A stretch of DNA of 64,000 nucleotides, taken from contig BCHH01000004.1 of the NCBI GenBank assembly GCA_001599595.1, positions 627,905-691,904 on the forward strand, written 5' to 3'. This DNA comes from Beverwykella pulmonaria (lineage: Eukaryota; Ascomycota; Dothideomycetes; Pleosporales; Melanommataceae). This document shows, piece by piece, positions 33,524 to 44,658 of this stretch; within the stretch, counting starts at the first letter, position 1, and every line of letters begins with the position of its first letter. The translations under genes and the position numbers were made by a program. The notes under the pieces are model-generated. The model was given only the letters and a program-made list of their open reading frames with translations, searched no databases and was not told the origin of the DNA.

Positions 33524-33970
33524 CATGGCCTCGTCCTCCCGGCTAAAGCTAGGTTCCCCGCCGAGTCAACAGCCAAACACTCTTCCAGTTTCCCCAATCT
33601 TGAAAATTATGGCAGTTCGCGGTAAGCAACAGACGTATTGCCTCTCTAGTAAGATCGAAGATATTGCTGACATATCCTAGGCTTACAATTTCCACCAAGA
33701 AAAATGCCTCCTTACCTTCAGCCCTTGGCTTGCTGGGCAAGTTCCCCAATGAAATTCGTGAAGCCAATTTCGGATTCTCCCTCGAGGTTGGCTGCCCGAT
33801 TGCGACGTGTAAGTGTCGAGGCTATTGTCCGTTCTGCTTTGTCCACGCCACGAGGAAAAGGTCGGCAAGCTGCGCTACCGATTCGCACTTCTCGCAGTGT
33901 CCCATCAAGTGAAGGAGGAGTTGCGGTGGATGCTATTCAACAAAGGATAGTCGAAACTCAAGCTTGATAA
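33524..33970 (+). pseudogene. F-box-like / LPxEIR-type relic
   Basis: An ATG at 33524 opens a Ser/Pro/Gln-rich leader of about 33 codons, ending at a GTAAGC donor with an AG acceptor about 60 bases on. After it one frame encodes ALGLLGKFPNEIREANFGF, the usual L-x-L-P-x-E-I-R-x2-I-Y segment of F-box-like and related fungal proteins, then a Cys-rich piece to a TGA near 33912. The splice I can place leads into a different frame from that motif, so either another intron is used or the gene is broken. Confidence 0.3.
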
Positions 33971-34943
33971 TAACATGAGATCATACTTCTGGAAGAATCA
34001 GAGCCAGAAGGAGGTGATGGTCGAAAAGCTATGGTTCGCGGTCGCACAGTATCGGTTCGTGGAGTTGTAGCTGTTTATACCACGAAGGGAGCAGCGGTGT
34101 GATATCGTGAGCAGGTTCTCGAATCTCAACCCAGCAATGGAGAGTTTGATGAAGGTACGGGAGCTCAAGGAATGCCAATCGTCTAGAAACCTGCTGCATT
34201 ATATCTGGAAATTTGATACCTGAGGATCCAGGTCTATGGGTAGTGCGTCCAAAAGGGCACGGCGTAAGCCAAGTTGGCCCTCGCTGCCCTGTCCCGGGTA
34301 GGAGCATATCTTGATGGAAAATAGGCTTGTTGCAATGGACTAATGTCGTGGAAAGAGAGTGTGTGAGAGAATTCGGTGGTTCCGAGTCTCGAAGTAATGT
34401 TAGAATTTTATAATAAACTTTGTTACTTCTCTCTTTCGTCTACCCGCCAGTAAACCGTGGGTGAGCCATGCTTAACTTAGCTCTTGCAGCAATTGCGTCA
34501 AGGCATAATGGCTGTTATAGCTCCGTTACCCTCATTGGTAGTTAGATTCTTCGCCCAATGAATCATGCAGAAGATTGAGTTCAATCTGTAATGTTCGCCC
34601 GTTTCTCCCACCCATCTCAAGTTTTCCAAATGCTTTTGTTTGAGGGATCGTTCGCGTGGTCGAGCTGAATGTAATATCGCACGCCATTGGCTCACTAATC
34701 ATCAAATTTCGTCAAACGTGTAGTTGGCTCATCTATAGTCATGGTCGAGATGTACCATTACGTGTCTTCGTTTTCCTGCAATCTGGCATTGCGACTCAGA
34801 AGAAGCGATGAAACCTCTAGCGCCTGGCCCTGTCTTCTGGCCAAGGATCCATCGCGGTTGTAAGTTTTCTCGGATTTGGCGTTGCAGTGAAGATAAACGT
34901 TCATGAACCGCCTGCGCCCGCTATGTGCGGCCAGGAAATTTTC
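33971..34943. other. Intergenic
   Basis: Only short ORFs on both strands; no coding or repeat signal I would support. Confidence 0.35.
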
Positions 34944-35444
34944 TTATTCAGTATGACGATCGAAGCCATGATTGTAGTTTCTTTCAAGGAACGCGGGGAT
35001 ATAAACTAAAGCCTTTTCTCCCACTAAGGATCGTGCCTCAACTTGGTATAATCTAATCAAGAGATTTGACGTGATGTCGTGCTTCACCACTCCATCAGAG
35101 AGGGCACAGTCCTTGTCTATCTTAAAGAACGTAGTAGTAGAATTGATTTCGTATCTTGCTAGGTAGATCTTAGAGAGAGAATTTATAGGCCTGAGCCTCC
35201 AGTGGATGTGTGTTCTCACCGGAGGGGGCGGAATTGTCAAGCAGGTTAGCCAGTGATGCTTGGTCTTTATCATCGTCCGACGTTGTGGTCTATCTGCCCA
35301 GGTCGGGCTTTGAAGAGAAAACTCTGGGTTGAGCTTCTTCAGACGCTCCTTATGGTTGCCACAAGGTGTGTTGAGGGTGGAAATAGGTGGCATTGTGCCA
35401 ATTTTTGGAAGCGTCTTAACGTTAGTTATAACGTCTAGTGCCAC
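34944..35444 (-). pseudogene. F-box-like / LPxEIR-type relic with RIP-type stops
   Basis: In one minus-strand frame an acidic leader (DDDKDQASLANLLDNSAP) runs into DLPSKIRNQFYYYVL, a clear copy of the fungal L-x-D-L-P-x-E-I-R-N-x-I-Y motif. A TAA sits just before the motif and another just after it, where Gln codons (CAA) would be natural, and more stops follow. The overlapping open frame of 166 codons in another phase is likely a chance ORF over the same DNA. Inferred to be a dead relative of the 33.5 kb relic. Confidence 0.45.
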
Positions 35445-36264
35445 ATAGTGGCTCTTGACCTACGGCAAAGTCACAGTCGCTAACCCGGTTAGAATAGCTA
35501 TTCGGTAAGTAGTCCTAGATGTCCCCAAAATGAACCTTTCATCCATATATATTCATGTTCGAGATGATGTTCTGCATCTTGTTCTTGAATTTGTGGTATG
35601 GCCGTTTGCCTAGGTATACTAAAAAATACATCAGCTTGGTAGAGTGCATGTACCAGGAGCCTGTCCCCACTTGTGTATGCATCCCCCATGCGCTAAATAA
35701 TTACACTATACCGCATGCAGCTCTTAGTTCGACTGGTCTAGGTAGGAGCGGTGTATCCAGCTTTGACTCACGGCCTCCTCTCGGCCTTTCTGAAACGCGT
35801 CCCTCAATCACTCTTTCTAAGACAGGGTGTCTGCAGACATGTTCTCTAAAGGAGAAGGTATAGGGAAAATTTACCAGGAACATCCATGTCTATGCAGAAG
35901 CCGTTATGGCCCTGCTAAGTGTTGGGTGGGGTAAAGTGTTCCGCGAGTCAGGCTCCGGCTTCTTTCAGACTTGAACACGCTCTTCGAACCGAGTCCTCAG
36001 ATAGCCTTCGTTGTATCGATAGAACCACTTAACTCTCTTTCAACATCTGGCTGGTGCTCTTCCAGCATTGCAGAGACTAAGACCATGCTTTTTTTTTCAA
36101 ACATTCACGGTTCTTTTCCCTGTTCGTGGGGTTGTTGCAGGACCACCTCATCCTTGTCGCGATAACGCCTCAGCCCAGCTCCAACTGATAACGTAGCCTC
36201 GAGAACGAGGCTGAGGAAACCGTTCTGCCACAATCCCCAGCCGTCGACCTTCCTAGGTCGGAGG
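35445..36264. other. Intergenic, upstream of the patatin-GTPase gene
   Basis: No gene. The last 100 bases are open in the frame of exon 1 of the next gene, so its true start could be slightly upstream through an unseen exon. Confidence 0.35.
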
Positions 36265-39200
36265 ATGAAACGTCTACCACGTGGAAAACAATTGGCACAG
36301 AGTCCGTCTCCAACTCTAGATATAATCGGAGGCTTGCCGAACTTCGAGTACTACCATTCGACTTCTTTTTTGTTCTCCTTATCTTGCGCAGAGTCAGCGC
36401 GCTGGGGCTGAAGAAGGGCTTTGGAAATATGCCACGGCCCAGGGCTGTGGAACCACTCGACGCAGGTACAGACGCAGATGCACTCAACGAACTGCAGGAC
36501 ACGGATGTCTGCGAGGACTGCGAAGAGGTGCTCTCGGATTTTTTCTGCAATGTTTGTCAGTGTTCGCTCTGTGGGGATTGCTGGGATCGACAGCCCGCCC
36601 ACAGAAGGAAACGGCTTGCACCAGGCCAGATACCACATGAGAAGACGGAGCTGTTGCTGGCGAATCGGATTCAGACTGTTTTCTCATTCTCCGGAGATGA
36701 GCGCACATTCGAGAGGCTTCACAAAGACGATGAGATCACGGCGTGGTTTGGTATGTTCTTCCAGAAACTTTGTGTGAAGTCAGGAGAATCGATAGTCGCT
36801 AAATTGCCTGAATAGGTCTCGAGCGAGAAATGAAAGATGGGCGGCCGTTCATGTTTCGTGACCATGGACGGTTTGCAGATCTTGCCACGTCGAGTAATCG
36901 GACTCTGTTCAAGCAGAGAGCGAGTGTTTCCCATGCAGACCAGAACGACACCACTTGCGTTCCGAGCCTTGTATCGTTTGTCGGGCAAACTGGCGCAGGG
37001 AAAAGCACACTGATCAAATTATTGATTCAGTTTAACCAATGGTCAGGGCGAGATCACGGATATCCTTCGCCAATTCCCGGAATTAATGGGCGCGATCTTC
37101 CCACTTCAGAGGATGTGCACCTCTACGCGGACCCACTTACAGTGGGATCAGAGTACCCCATCATATACGCTGACTCTGAAGGGTTGGACGGCGGGGAGCG
37201 AGAACCTCTAGCAGCAACTTTACGCAAAACAAGAGAAAGGAGAGAATCAGAGTCATTTGGATCGGAATCGGACTACCGCCCTTCTCAGAATTACACCGAG
37301 CGGGAGGTAGTCTGGATGACATCTAAAACCAAACGCACTAGACAGTTTGCAGCTGCACAACTGTATCCTCGGATCTTGTTCGCCTTCTCAGATGTTGTCG
37401 TTTTTGTGCATCGGAACCCTAGGTGGGGAAACAACGTAAATTATTCAACTCGAATAACTAACGAACGAATAGAGCCATAGAAGGTGTGATGGAGAGACTA
37501 CTCGACTGGGGATCGGTCGCCATCGAGACGACATACAATCAGCCCATTCTCCCATACGCTATTTTAGCACTCAACGCAACCGAAAACGACGCGGATCCCT
37601 GTTTGTGGGACGTACACACATCTACCGCAATGTTGCTTGAATCCTTAGCAGACACGGTAGATAAAAACGTGGTCTTTTCGAATTATGCGGATCTCTGGAG
37701 AAAGAGAGGGAAAACGATTAATACTCTCGAAGACTTAATGATGTGCTATTACAGCGCGCTCAGAATTGTGCGCCTACCCACCAATGGCCGACCAAAGCTC
37801 ATAGAGGAGCAAGCCCATAAGCTCTACCTGGAAATAGAACGCGGATCCCGATTGGCAAGGAATCTCAGAGCACAAACAAGAATGCTTCTCAATGCTTTCG
37901 AGCTTCAGGCCTACCTCAATCACGCCTTCGACCATTTCTGCGCCACGATCGATGCACCCTTTGACTTCGTTCAGTGCTCATATCTGAACAGCCGACTTTC
38001 AACAACATTCGGAGACAGTATACTAACCTTAGCGAGAGATTTGGCGTGGAAGAAGCCTCGGCCTAAGGCATCGACCATATTCGAGACGTTGGGGCGCCTG
38101 ATTGCGTCTTCCATAATGCTCGACTGCATACGCAGCAATCTCAAAGGTAAGACTTAGGTTTGATGTAAAATATTTGTTGTCCTGACAACTATCAGGCACG
38201 CCAGAAAGGATCTTCGCACAATACATTCCCCAAATAGATGCAGCCATGAAAGAATTTGGCGATCGGCACCTACCCTGTGAGTTCTATGTTCAAGGTACCA
38301 TTCCACCTCACATGCAAGCGCATTTAAACAACATGGCTTTCCAACAGAGTATGCGCGCCGCGGCCGTCATCATGCGTTGCGCCAATGTTCGAAGTGGTCA
38401 TGCAGCGAAGGGACACCAATTAAGCGACGGAAGAGTCTTCGCGCGTGGCTCCTACGAATCTAGCTTCTCCTTTGAGCACAATCGGAAACAAGTACTAGAC
38501 AGCATCTATCTCTGGTTCCACGCCTTCACGGGCAAGGCGTCTGAACTGAGCCGCCGAGGGCACAGTCGCATCGATGCTGCTTCAGCAATTCATCGAGACG
38601 ATGTGCTAGCTTCACATTACCAAGCGAACGAGAATGGGGATACACCTGGACTCCGACACACCAACTTCTGCATATGTTGCCTTTTCGGGACACCTGAGGC
38701 TATGTTACCCTGCGGTCACATGTTGTGTCGAGACTGTCTACAAGCATATTCCAGATCGAAGAGCAAGAACTTAGTCGAAGTCTCGCAATGCCCGCTTGAA
38801 ACCAACCATGACATAATGTCTGAGGCACGAACAATATACTTGAGGCCTGATGCCGCAGGCATTCGTGTCCTTTCTCTCAACAAGTACTCTAACGTCTCCG
38901 TCTTTGCTTGTGTATTATCAGCTAATGCGACTTCAGTGGAGGGATACGCAGCATAATCCAAGTGGAAATCCTACAACTAATTGAAAATGAGCTGCAAGGA
39001 AAGATACCAATACACTACTTCTTCGACATGATCATTGGGGAAGGGTAAGTTGAACATTTACCTACCCTTAATTAGCGACTAAGACGTTCAGAACTGGTGG
39101 TGTATTGGCTCTCGGTCTTGTTGCCCGAGGCTGGAATCTTGTACAGTGCGAAGCCCACCTCCGCAATCTCTTCGAAAAGGCTTTCAATCATGCCAACATA

Positions 39201-40849
39201 CAAAGATTTCCGACCGTCTCACTTCTCCAAATGAAATCTTCCCACTCGAAATACCGTACAAGGACTCTGGACGAGAGTTTGTCATCTATGTTTCCATCTG
39301 GCCAACGTATCATTGATCTCTCTGTTACTAACCACCCTGTCGCGCAAAGCACGAAGGTTGCTGTGCTTGCATCATCTGCTACGGGAAGAAAAGTTCTCTT
39401 CTCGAACTATCGCCAAAAATCATCATCTAAACGTCTGTCTTTACACTCTAGCTACATCATAGCAATACTTACGAAGGCTTTAGTACCGTATACCCTTTAT
39501 CCAGTCACAAACTACTCAACGGAGCCCAAAGTCCGGGATATGTAAGCCACTTTAACGTTTTCTTAGAGGAACTCTACGCTCACACCCTCAAAGAGCCAGG
39601 GCATCAATGGCACATCCCGATCTCTTCAAGCCCTTCACAGATCCCCGCCTCGGTCACCTGTTCTTCCAAAAGGACATGTCCGAGAACTTCCTCATCGAAG
39701 TCGCCCAAAACGAGTGCCAAACCATCTACTCCGGCCTCCAGCGTGACTTTCCTGACGTCTTCGTCTCACTCGGATGTGGCAGAACGAAACGTGCACCTCC
39801 AGCTTCCATCAATAGCACCGATACAAAGGATACCAAGAAGACGAAAGATACGAGGCTGACCAAGCTCTCGAAGAGGAGTATAAAAGATAGCGAGAGCCAA
39901 TCGACGCATACCGAGGACTCCTGGGATGCATATGCGCAGTACCCGAGACCGAACTTCATCAGTCTCAATCCTATTCTGGAGAGTTTACCAGACTTCGATG
40001 ATGTGTCGAGCATTCCGCCCCTACAGCAAATGATTCAAGAATCCACCGACGCTGCCGTAATCACGAAACTTGTAGCACAGCTCTTCGCCACCCTCTTCTA
40101 TGCTGAGACTGATGACCCTCTACAAGACTCTGCCGCTGGTGAGGTCCTAATCCCAGGTCTGTCCCCTTTACCCTTCCCGCGTTCCCTCTCCCTTCACTAA
40201 CGACGTCATAGTCCGCATATACTGCCGCCTCCTCGACTCTACTCCCGAAATCCAGCATGTTGGGCGGCTCCTCAAATACGGCACCTACCACAACTCGGAG
40301 TTCGCCTTTTGGGAAGAAGACTACGGTTCTCAGCAATTCCCTATCGCGGCTCAAACACTCGATGCCATGATCCGAGAACAAAGATTCACGATGTTCAGAT
40401 TGTTAATCCCGCTGTGGCAAAAAGATGCAGTGGTGCATGGGGTGCTGAAGCTGGAGAATGGGGAGGAGTACCCGTTGAGTGGGTTTCCGAGAAGGTTGAA
40501 GAGTTTGGGAAGAGCGCATAGTAAGCGTATTCCTCAACGGGTTGCCACAACATGACTGCTGATGCATGATGCGACAGAGCTTCCACAAAAGCCCCATCTT
40601 GAGATTCCGCAGACGCCAAAGATGCCGTCGTGGTCTGCACCCAATGCTCACGAACTTCCTTCACTCGGAACGTGGTCGTCAGAGCTTTCGCTAAGATCGC
40701 TGACTTTGAACAATATGCCAATGGTTTCGAGCCATCGTGGGGTGGCACTGTCAGATCAACCAGGCCCTGTGGAGATTGAGGGTGATGCGCCGCCATATGA
40801 GGAGGCTGAGGATCGAGAGGTCACCGCTCTTCCTCTATATACGAGGTAG
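36265..40849 (+). CDS. Zinc finger - P-loop GTPase - RING - patatin-like protein with altered catalytic motifs
   Basis: Ten exons join in frame to 1370 residues: 36265-36347, 36392-36750, 36816-37422, 37473-38146, 38196-38883, 38937-39044, 39092-39541, 39594-40156, 40212-40520 and 40578-40849. Domains in order: a B-box-like Cys/His finger (68-97); a P-loop GTPase-like domain with GQTGAGKST at 204-212 and DSEG at 267-270; a helical middle; a RING-like finger (733-774, C-x2-C ... CGH-x2-C-x2-C ... CPL); a patatin-like domain (about 798-1060); a C-terminal region ending in SGFPR-type sequence and a Ser/Pro tail. The patatin signatures are degenerate: NNGGIR replaces DGGGIR (803-808), GEGTGG replaces G-T-S-T-G-G (Gly840 in place of the nucleophile Ser), and QKD replaces the DGG that carries the catalytic Asp (1015-1017). 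Patatin domains are lipid acyl hydrolases; this one should be inactive (inference). Start is the first ATG in frame; an alternative is 36429. Confidence 0.8.
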
Positions 40850-40989
40850 CTCTGTCTTTTCGGGGAATATAATGTAATATTCATATATTCATATTCGCCA
40901 CTCTGCGTACATGCGGTAGGATCAAGTTTGATTCCAGCACGGTGTTTTCTAGTACATACATATACCACGGGTTTGGGAAAGGGTGTGCA

Positions 40990-42130
40990 AGTGAGCCCTT
41001 CGAGTTTGCCTATTTTGCATCTAGAAGCACATAATTCAGCCAAAATATCGTAGGAATAGGGTTCGAGCTAAAACTACTCTAACCGTCAGAGGTAGTTGCT
41101 GAAGACAATGAAGTGAGACTTACGAAGCAATAAAGCCCAAATCAGTAGCCGCAACAGCCTCCATATCCCAGCCATCTGCCTTCAGGAGATCCAACTTTCC
41201 CATGATACCCCGGTATGCGCCAGTATCTCGTCCATTTGATGTTAGCTCTGCACTTAGATTACGCCATTGCTGTAAGCTCTCGATGAGTCTCTCTCTTTCT
41301 CGGAAAGCTTGAGGAACGAGCCAACGTGGTTCTCGTTTTGCAATAGCTACGACCCAAGTGTCGAATTTCCAGAATGCGATAACGAATTGTGTATCAATGT
41401 GTTCGGTCATAAGGGGACCAAAAAATGTTTCTATCACAGCTAGACTAATGTTGGAGGTAAGTACTTGAATAGATCTGGTCTGTCTTGCCATTCGTGATTG
41501 ATGTCAAATGCATCCACTCGTTTGCATATGCAATCAATCAACTTATGGAGAATCTTGTTGCTTCTTCTCCTTTGAGCATGTTCTGAATGATGTTATGATC
41601 CAGATAACATACGCGGTTCCTCAATTCGATTTTAGATCCTTGTTTTGGTATTTGCCCCCCCCCGACCTGACGGGTGGTTGAGAAAGGTGGCCGATGCCTT
41701 CGGGGGCATACCGAAGAGGTCACCTACCACAAATTCTTGGACTAGTGCTGGATTCGAGGACAGGGTGGTTTTGAAGAACTTCCGAATATTGTTCGATCCG
41801 ACGATGACGAAAGGATCCGCGGTCAGTATGCGAAGTCGAGTGGTCGCTTTGAGAGCCTGTATGGAATGCAGAGGTCGTATAACCAGCTGGAAGGAATGGC
41901 CTAATAACGGCAGCAAATATGGGTGTCATTGTGGTAGCTTTCCATAGCGTTGAAGCTGAAGTTCGACAGTATAGCGTCTCCACAAAGAGGCATATCTGAG
42001 GCCGAGGAGTCCAAGTAAAACGAAAGAGATGATGTAGGGAAAGTGTTGATATATTATTGTAAGCAATAGACCATGAATGCGAAGCCTTTGAGCTACAGCA
42101 ATGTGACGCATATGACTGGATAGGGACAAT
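40990..42130 (-). pseudogene. Truncated cytochrome P450 relic
   Basis: The minus strand encodes a membrane anchor (SFVLLGLLGLRYASLWRRY), then PLLGHSFQL and the N-terminal P450 region with DPFVIVGSNNI, DLFGMPP, NRVCYLDHNI, a KRVDAFDINHEW segment, FWKFDTWV, and finally TDLGF plus NPIPTIFWL from the I-helix region. The pieces are split by an in-frame TGA before the PYLLPLLG segment, a frameshift at a nine-base C tract (41655-41663), a second shift near 41560, and later stops. The E-x2-R and haem-Cys regions are missing altogether. The loop order and spacing resemble the CYP7/CYP8-like fungal P450s. It overlaps nothing coding and ends just beyond the 3' end of the patatin gene. Confidence 0.65.
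41655..41663. repeat. Nine-base C homopolymer at a frameshift
   Basis: The P450 frame changes exactly across this tract, so either slippage in the genome or a read error could explain that one shift; the other defects of the relic are elsewhere. Confidence 0.8.
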
Positions 42131-42415
42131 CAATGTGGGACATCTACAAGCACTCAAAATCTGATGTCCGCAAGTGCTAAAAGCAGAAACTTAACCTGAC
42201 CGAATGGGCCCTGGCGCTTGATACATACACATGCAATAATCTATGCAGGCATTGAGGCAGTGAGATGATGTCCTCTATCAGACTGCAAGGCAGTCTCGTT
42301 CCCTGGATGCAACTAACATCACTGTTAGGATGACAGGGGTCTTAGCAGGGGTGATTTCTTTAAGATCTAACCAGCACTTCACATGAAATAAAGTAGATTC
42401 AATGCCCTCTTTGCC

Positions 42416-43528
42416 TTACTGCACCTTCTTTTCAGTCATTCCCGCTCCTTGATGTTCGAGGAACCAGTCGACGGCCCGCTTCGTTCCTTCTGCCGTGGTG
42501 AATTGGGGCCGATAGCCCAGTCGGGTCTTGATTTTGTCGATTTTGAATGTACGCTCCTGCGCCAGCATGCGTACCACCCTAGTAGAGAAAGCCATTTGCT
42601 TCCCGAAAGTAAAAATCCAGTACAACCACTCAGCCATATACACGAGCGAGAGCATGAGCCAAAGTGGTATGGTGCAAACATCGTCTGCCCTAACAGGGTG
42701 CCCTGAAAACCCAGCAACAAGACGCGTGTATGCTGGGAAGGTGTATGGATCATCGTCGGTCACCAAGAAGGCCTCGCCTTCAACGCGCGTATCGTAGGGA
42801 AGAGATTCCGCTCCTGCGGCTTTCAGAAGTGCCTCTGCTGCAATAATTTGGGCATGCGTGAGGTTTTTGACGTATGTGTTGTCAAACTTGTTGTTTTCCG
42901 AACCAATCTGCATATTCGCCCGTCCAGCCCTGGCATTCTTCACAAGGTTGGGTATCTGCGTTGTATCTGCCTCTCCATAGATTGAGGCGGGGCGAATGGC
43001 AACTGTCAACATACCGCCGACTTTTCGGTTCGCAGACAGAACAATTCCCTCCGCAACAGCCTTGGTATGCGAGTAGTAGTTTGGCTGCTCCGGAAAATAG
43101 AGCACGGGGTAAGTTTCATCCGCATCCTGGAGAGGGTGGTAGTGATCGTGAATGACGGAGGAGCTAGATGTGTAGATGAAAGCGGCAACGCTCCCGACTA
43201 GCTGAGCGCTGTCGACCAAGTTGCGTGTACCAGTGATGTTGACCTCCTCCAATATTGTACGATTGGTCTCGAACGGGTATGGAGATGCCATGTGAAACAA
43301 TACGCCCGGCTTAACAAGCTGGAGCACCTCTTTTATCTCTTCTAGGGAGGTTATATCGGCATAGTGGTACGACGGGCCCGGAGTCCGAGGCTCATTGAAT
43401 TTGGTGTCGAGTATGTGGATGCGTTCTGGATTTACTCCATTTTCAACAAGATCCTGGATCAAATGCTGGCCGAGAAAGCCGGTTCCACCAATGAGCAGAA
43501 TCGATCGACTTGCTAATTCCGCAGCCAT
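42416..43528 (-). CDS. NAD(P)-dependent 3-beta-hydroxysteroid dehydrogenase / ERG26-like
   Basis: Single exon, 370 residues. An extended short-chain dehydrogenase: nucleotide-binding GGTGFLG at 14-20, an acidic residue at the end of strand 2 (HILD), the YSHTK form of Y-x3-K at 152-156, and the IRPASIYGE segment after it. Length and the long C-terminal part match the 3-beta-HSD family that includes sterol-4-alpha-carboxylate 3-dehydrogenase (Erg26, C4 demethylation of sterols in the ER). A hydrophobic segment near residues 290-310 (LWLMLSLVYMAEWLYWIF) suits ER membrane attachment. It may be the housekeeping enzyme or a paralog; the neighbouring P450 relic leaves open a former metabolic pair. 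I withhold the gene symbol for that reason. Confidence 0.8.
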   Translation of the reverse strand: MAAELASRSILLIGGTGFLGQHLIQDLVENGVNPERIHILDTKFNEPRTPGPSYHYADITSLEEIKEVLQLVKPGVLFHMASPYPFETNRTILEEVNITGTRNLVDSAQLVGSVAAFIYTSSSSVIHDHYHPLQDADETYPVLYFPEQPNYYSHTKAVAEGIVLSANRKVGGMLTVAIRPASIYGEADTTQIPNLVKNARAGRANMQIGSENNKFDNTYVKNLTHAQIIAAEALLKAAGAESLPYDTRVEGEAFLVTDDDPYTFPAYTRLVAGFSGHPVRADDVCTIPLWLMLSLVYMAEWLYWIFTFGKQMAFSTRVVRMLAQERTFKIDKIKTRLGYRPQFTTAEGTKRAVDWFLEHQGAGMTEKKVQ

Positions 43529-44658
43529 GATGGGACCATCGACACAGGGAGGTTGTGTGACGAAAAGAAATTAGATGTAGCGAGGGAAAAGTTTCAGAGG
43601 TCAACAAGAACTGTGCCGCAATGTGGATTGTCGGTCCGTGGGTCACATGATGAGTCACCTCGATGTTTGCTCATGTGACTCATTTCTATATTTGTTTTCA
43701 CTATCTTGGAAGGCTCCTAGGGTGCTTGGTAAGACTATAGATATTTCTTCGGTAGCTCCTCTGTAGAATCAATTTAATCAACTTCGTCACATCACGACAT
43801 GGACTAAGAATTTAACAAGGTGAAGTTCCCTAATTCCCGACGGCTCGTCACGCTACGGGACTGCCGTGCATTTGCAATACATTAACCGGCATCCAGAAAA
43901 GTGGGAGCAAATGACGGCCTTGGCACCCGATATCCCGTTACTGTCCATAATACGAGAACTGGAATTATGTGAGAAGGCAAAGAAAGAAATCTCGCTACTC
44001 AAGGTGATCAAAGTGGAGAAGCAACTTGGTTTCTATCCGCCAGTGGCGGAAGCACGGTAAGAAAATCAGAGCACACATTATGCATAAGGCATACTAACAA
44101 CTAAGCAAAGAATCTCCCTTTCGCTAAATATAAGCCCCTCTTCATACGGGTAGGACGGGATAAGCACCGCAACTGCACTCTTCCATGGTGATGAATTTCA
44201 GCTGAGTGCAAGGCATTTCATGTCCGATACTCATATTAAGGAGCTGGCGGGAGTGGAGGAAGTAGAGATGAACCGTTTGCAGCCTGCTACAATAGGTGCT
44301 TTGTTTAACCTTTGGTCTTAAAAGTCCCCGTCACATTCTGAGTACTAACGGCTCTTTCTTCTGCATGCTTTAATTCGTTTCAGTACAACCGAACTATATG
44401 ATCTCGTTTCTATGCTGTGGGTGCAATGCCATTGCTGACCCGGAATCGAGCACTTCAACATCAGTACTACTACAGGATCCATTTCCTTCAAATTTTCGGC
44501 ACTTTAAAATCTCCAGTGATCCAACAAGTTCATTATTAGGTATTAGACATAAACGCGCAACATAGAGCAATGAATCTAGAACACCAACAATTGTCCTCCC
44601 CGAACTCTATGAACGCCTGAAACCACCCTCATAGCTGGGATGAATTTCCTCAAGAACA
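43529..44658. other. Intergenic with a short coding-like fragment
   Basis: A plus-strand stretch at 43830-44057 reads as a helical, charged protein fragment (HPEKWEQMTALAPDIPLL, then LCEKAKKEISLLKVIKVEKQ) and ends at a GTAAGA donor-like site. A matching acceptor with a CTAAC branch site lies about 50 bases on, but what follows is not coding. Probably a remnant of an unknown gene. Nothing else seen. Confidence 0.3.
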
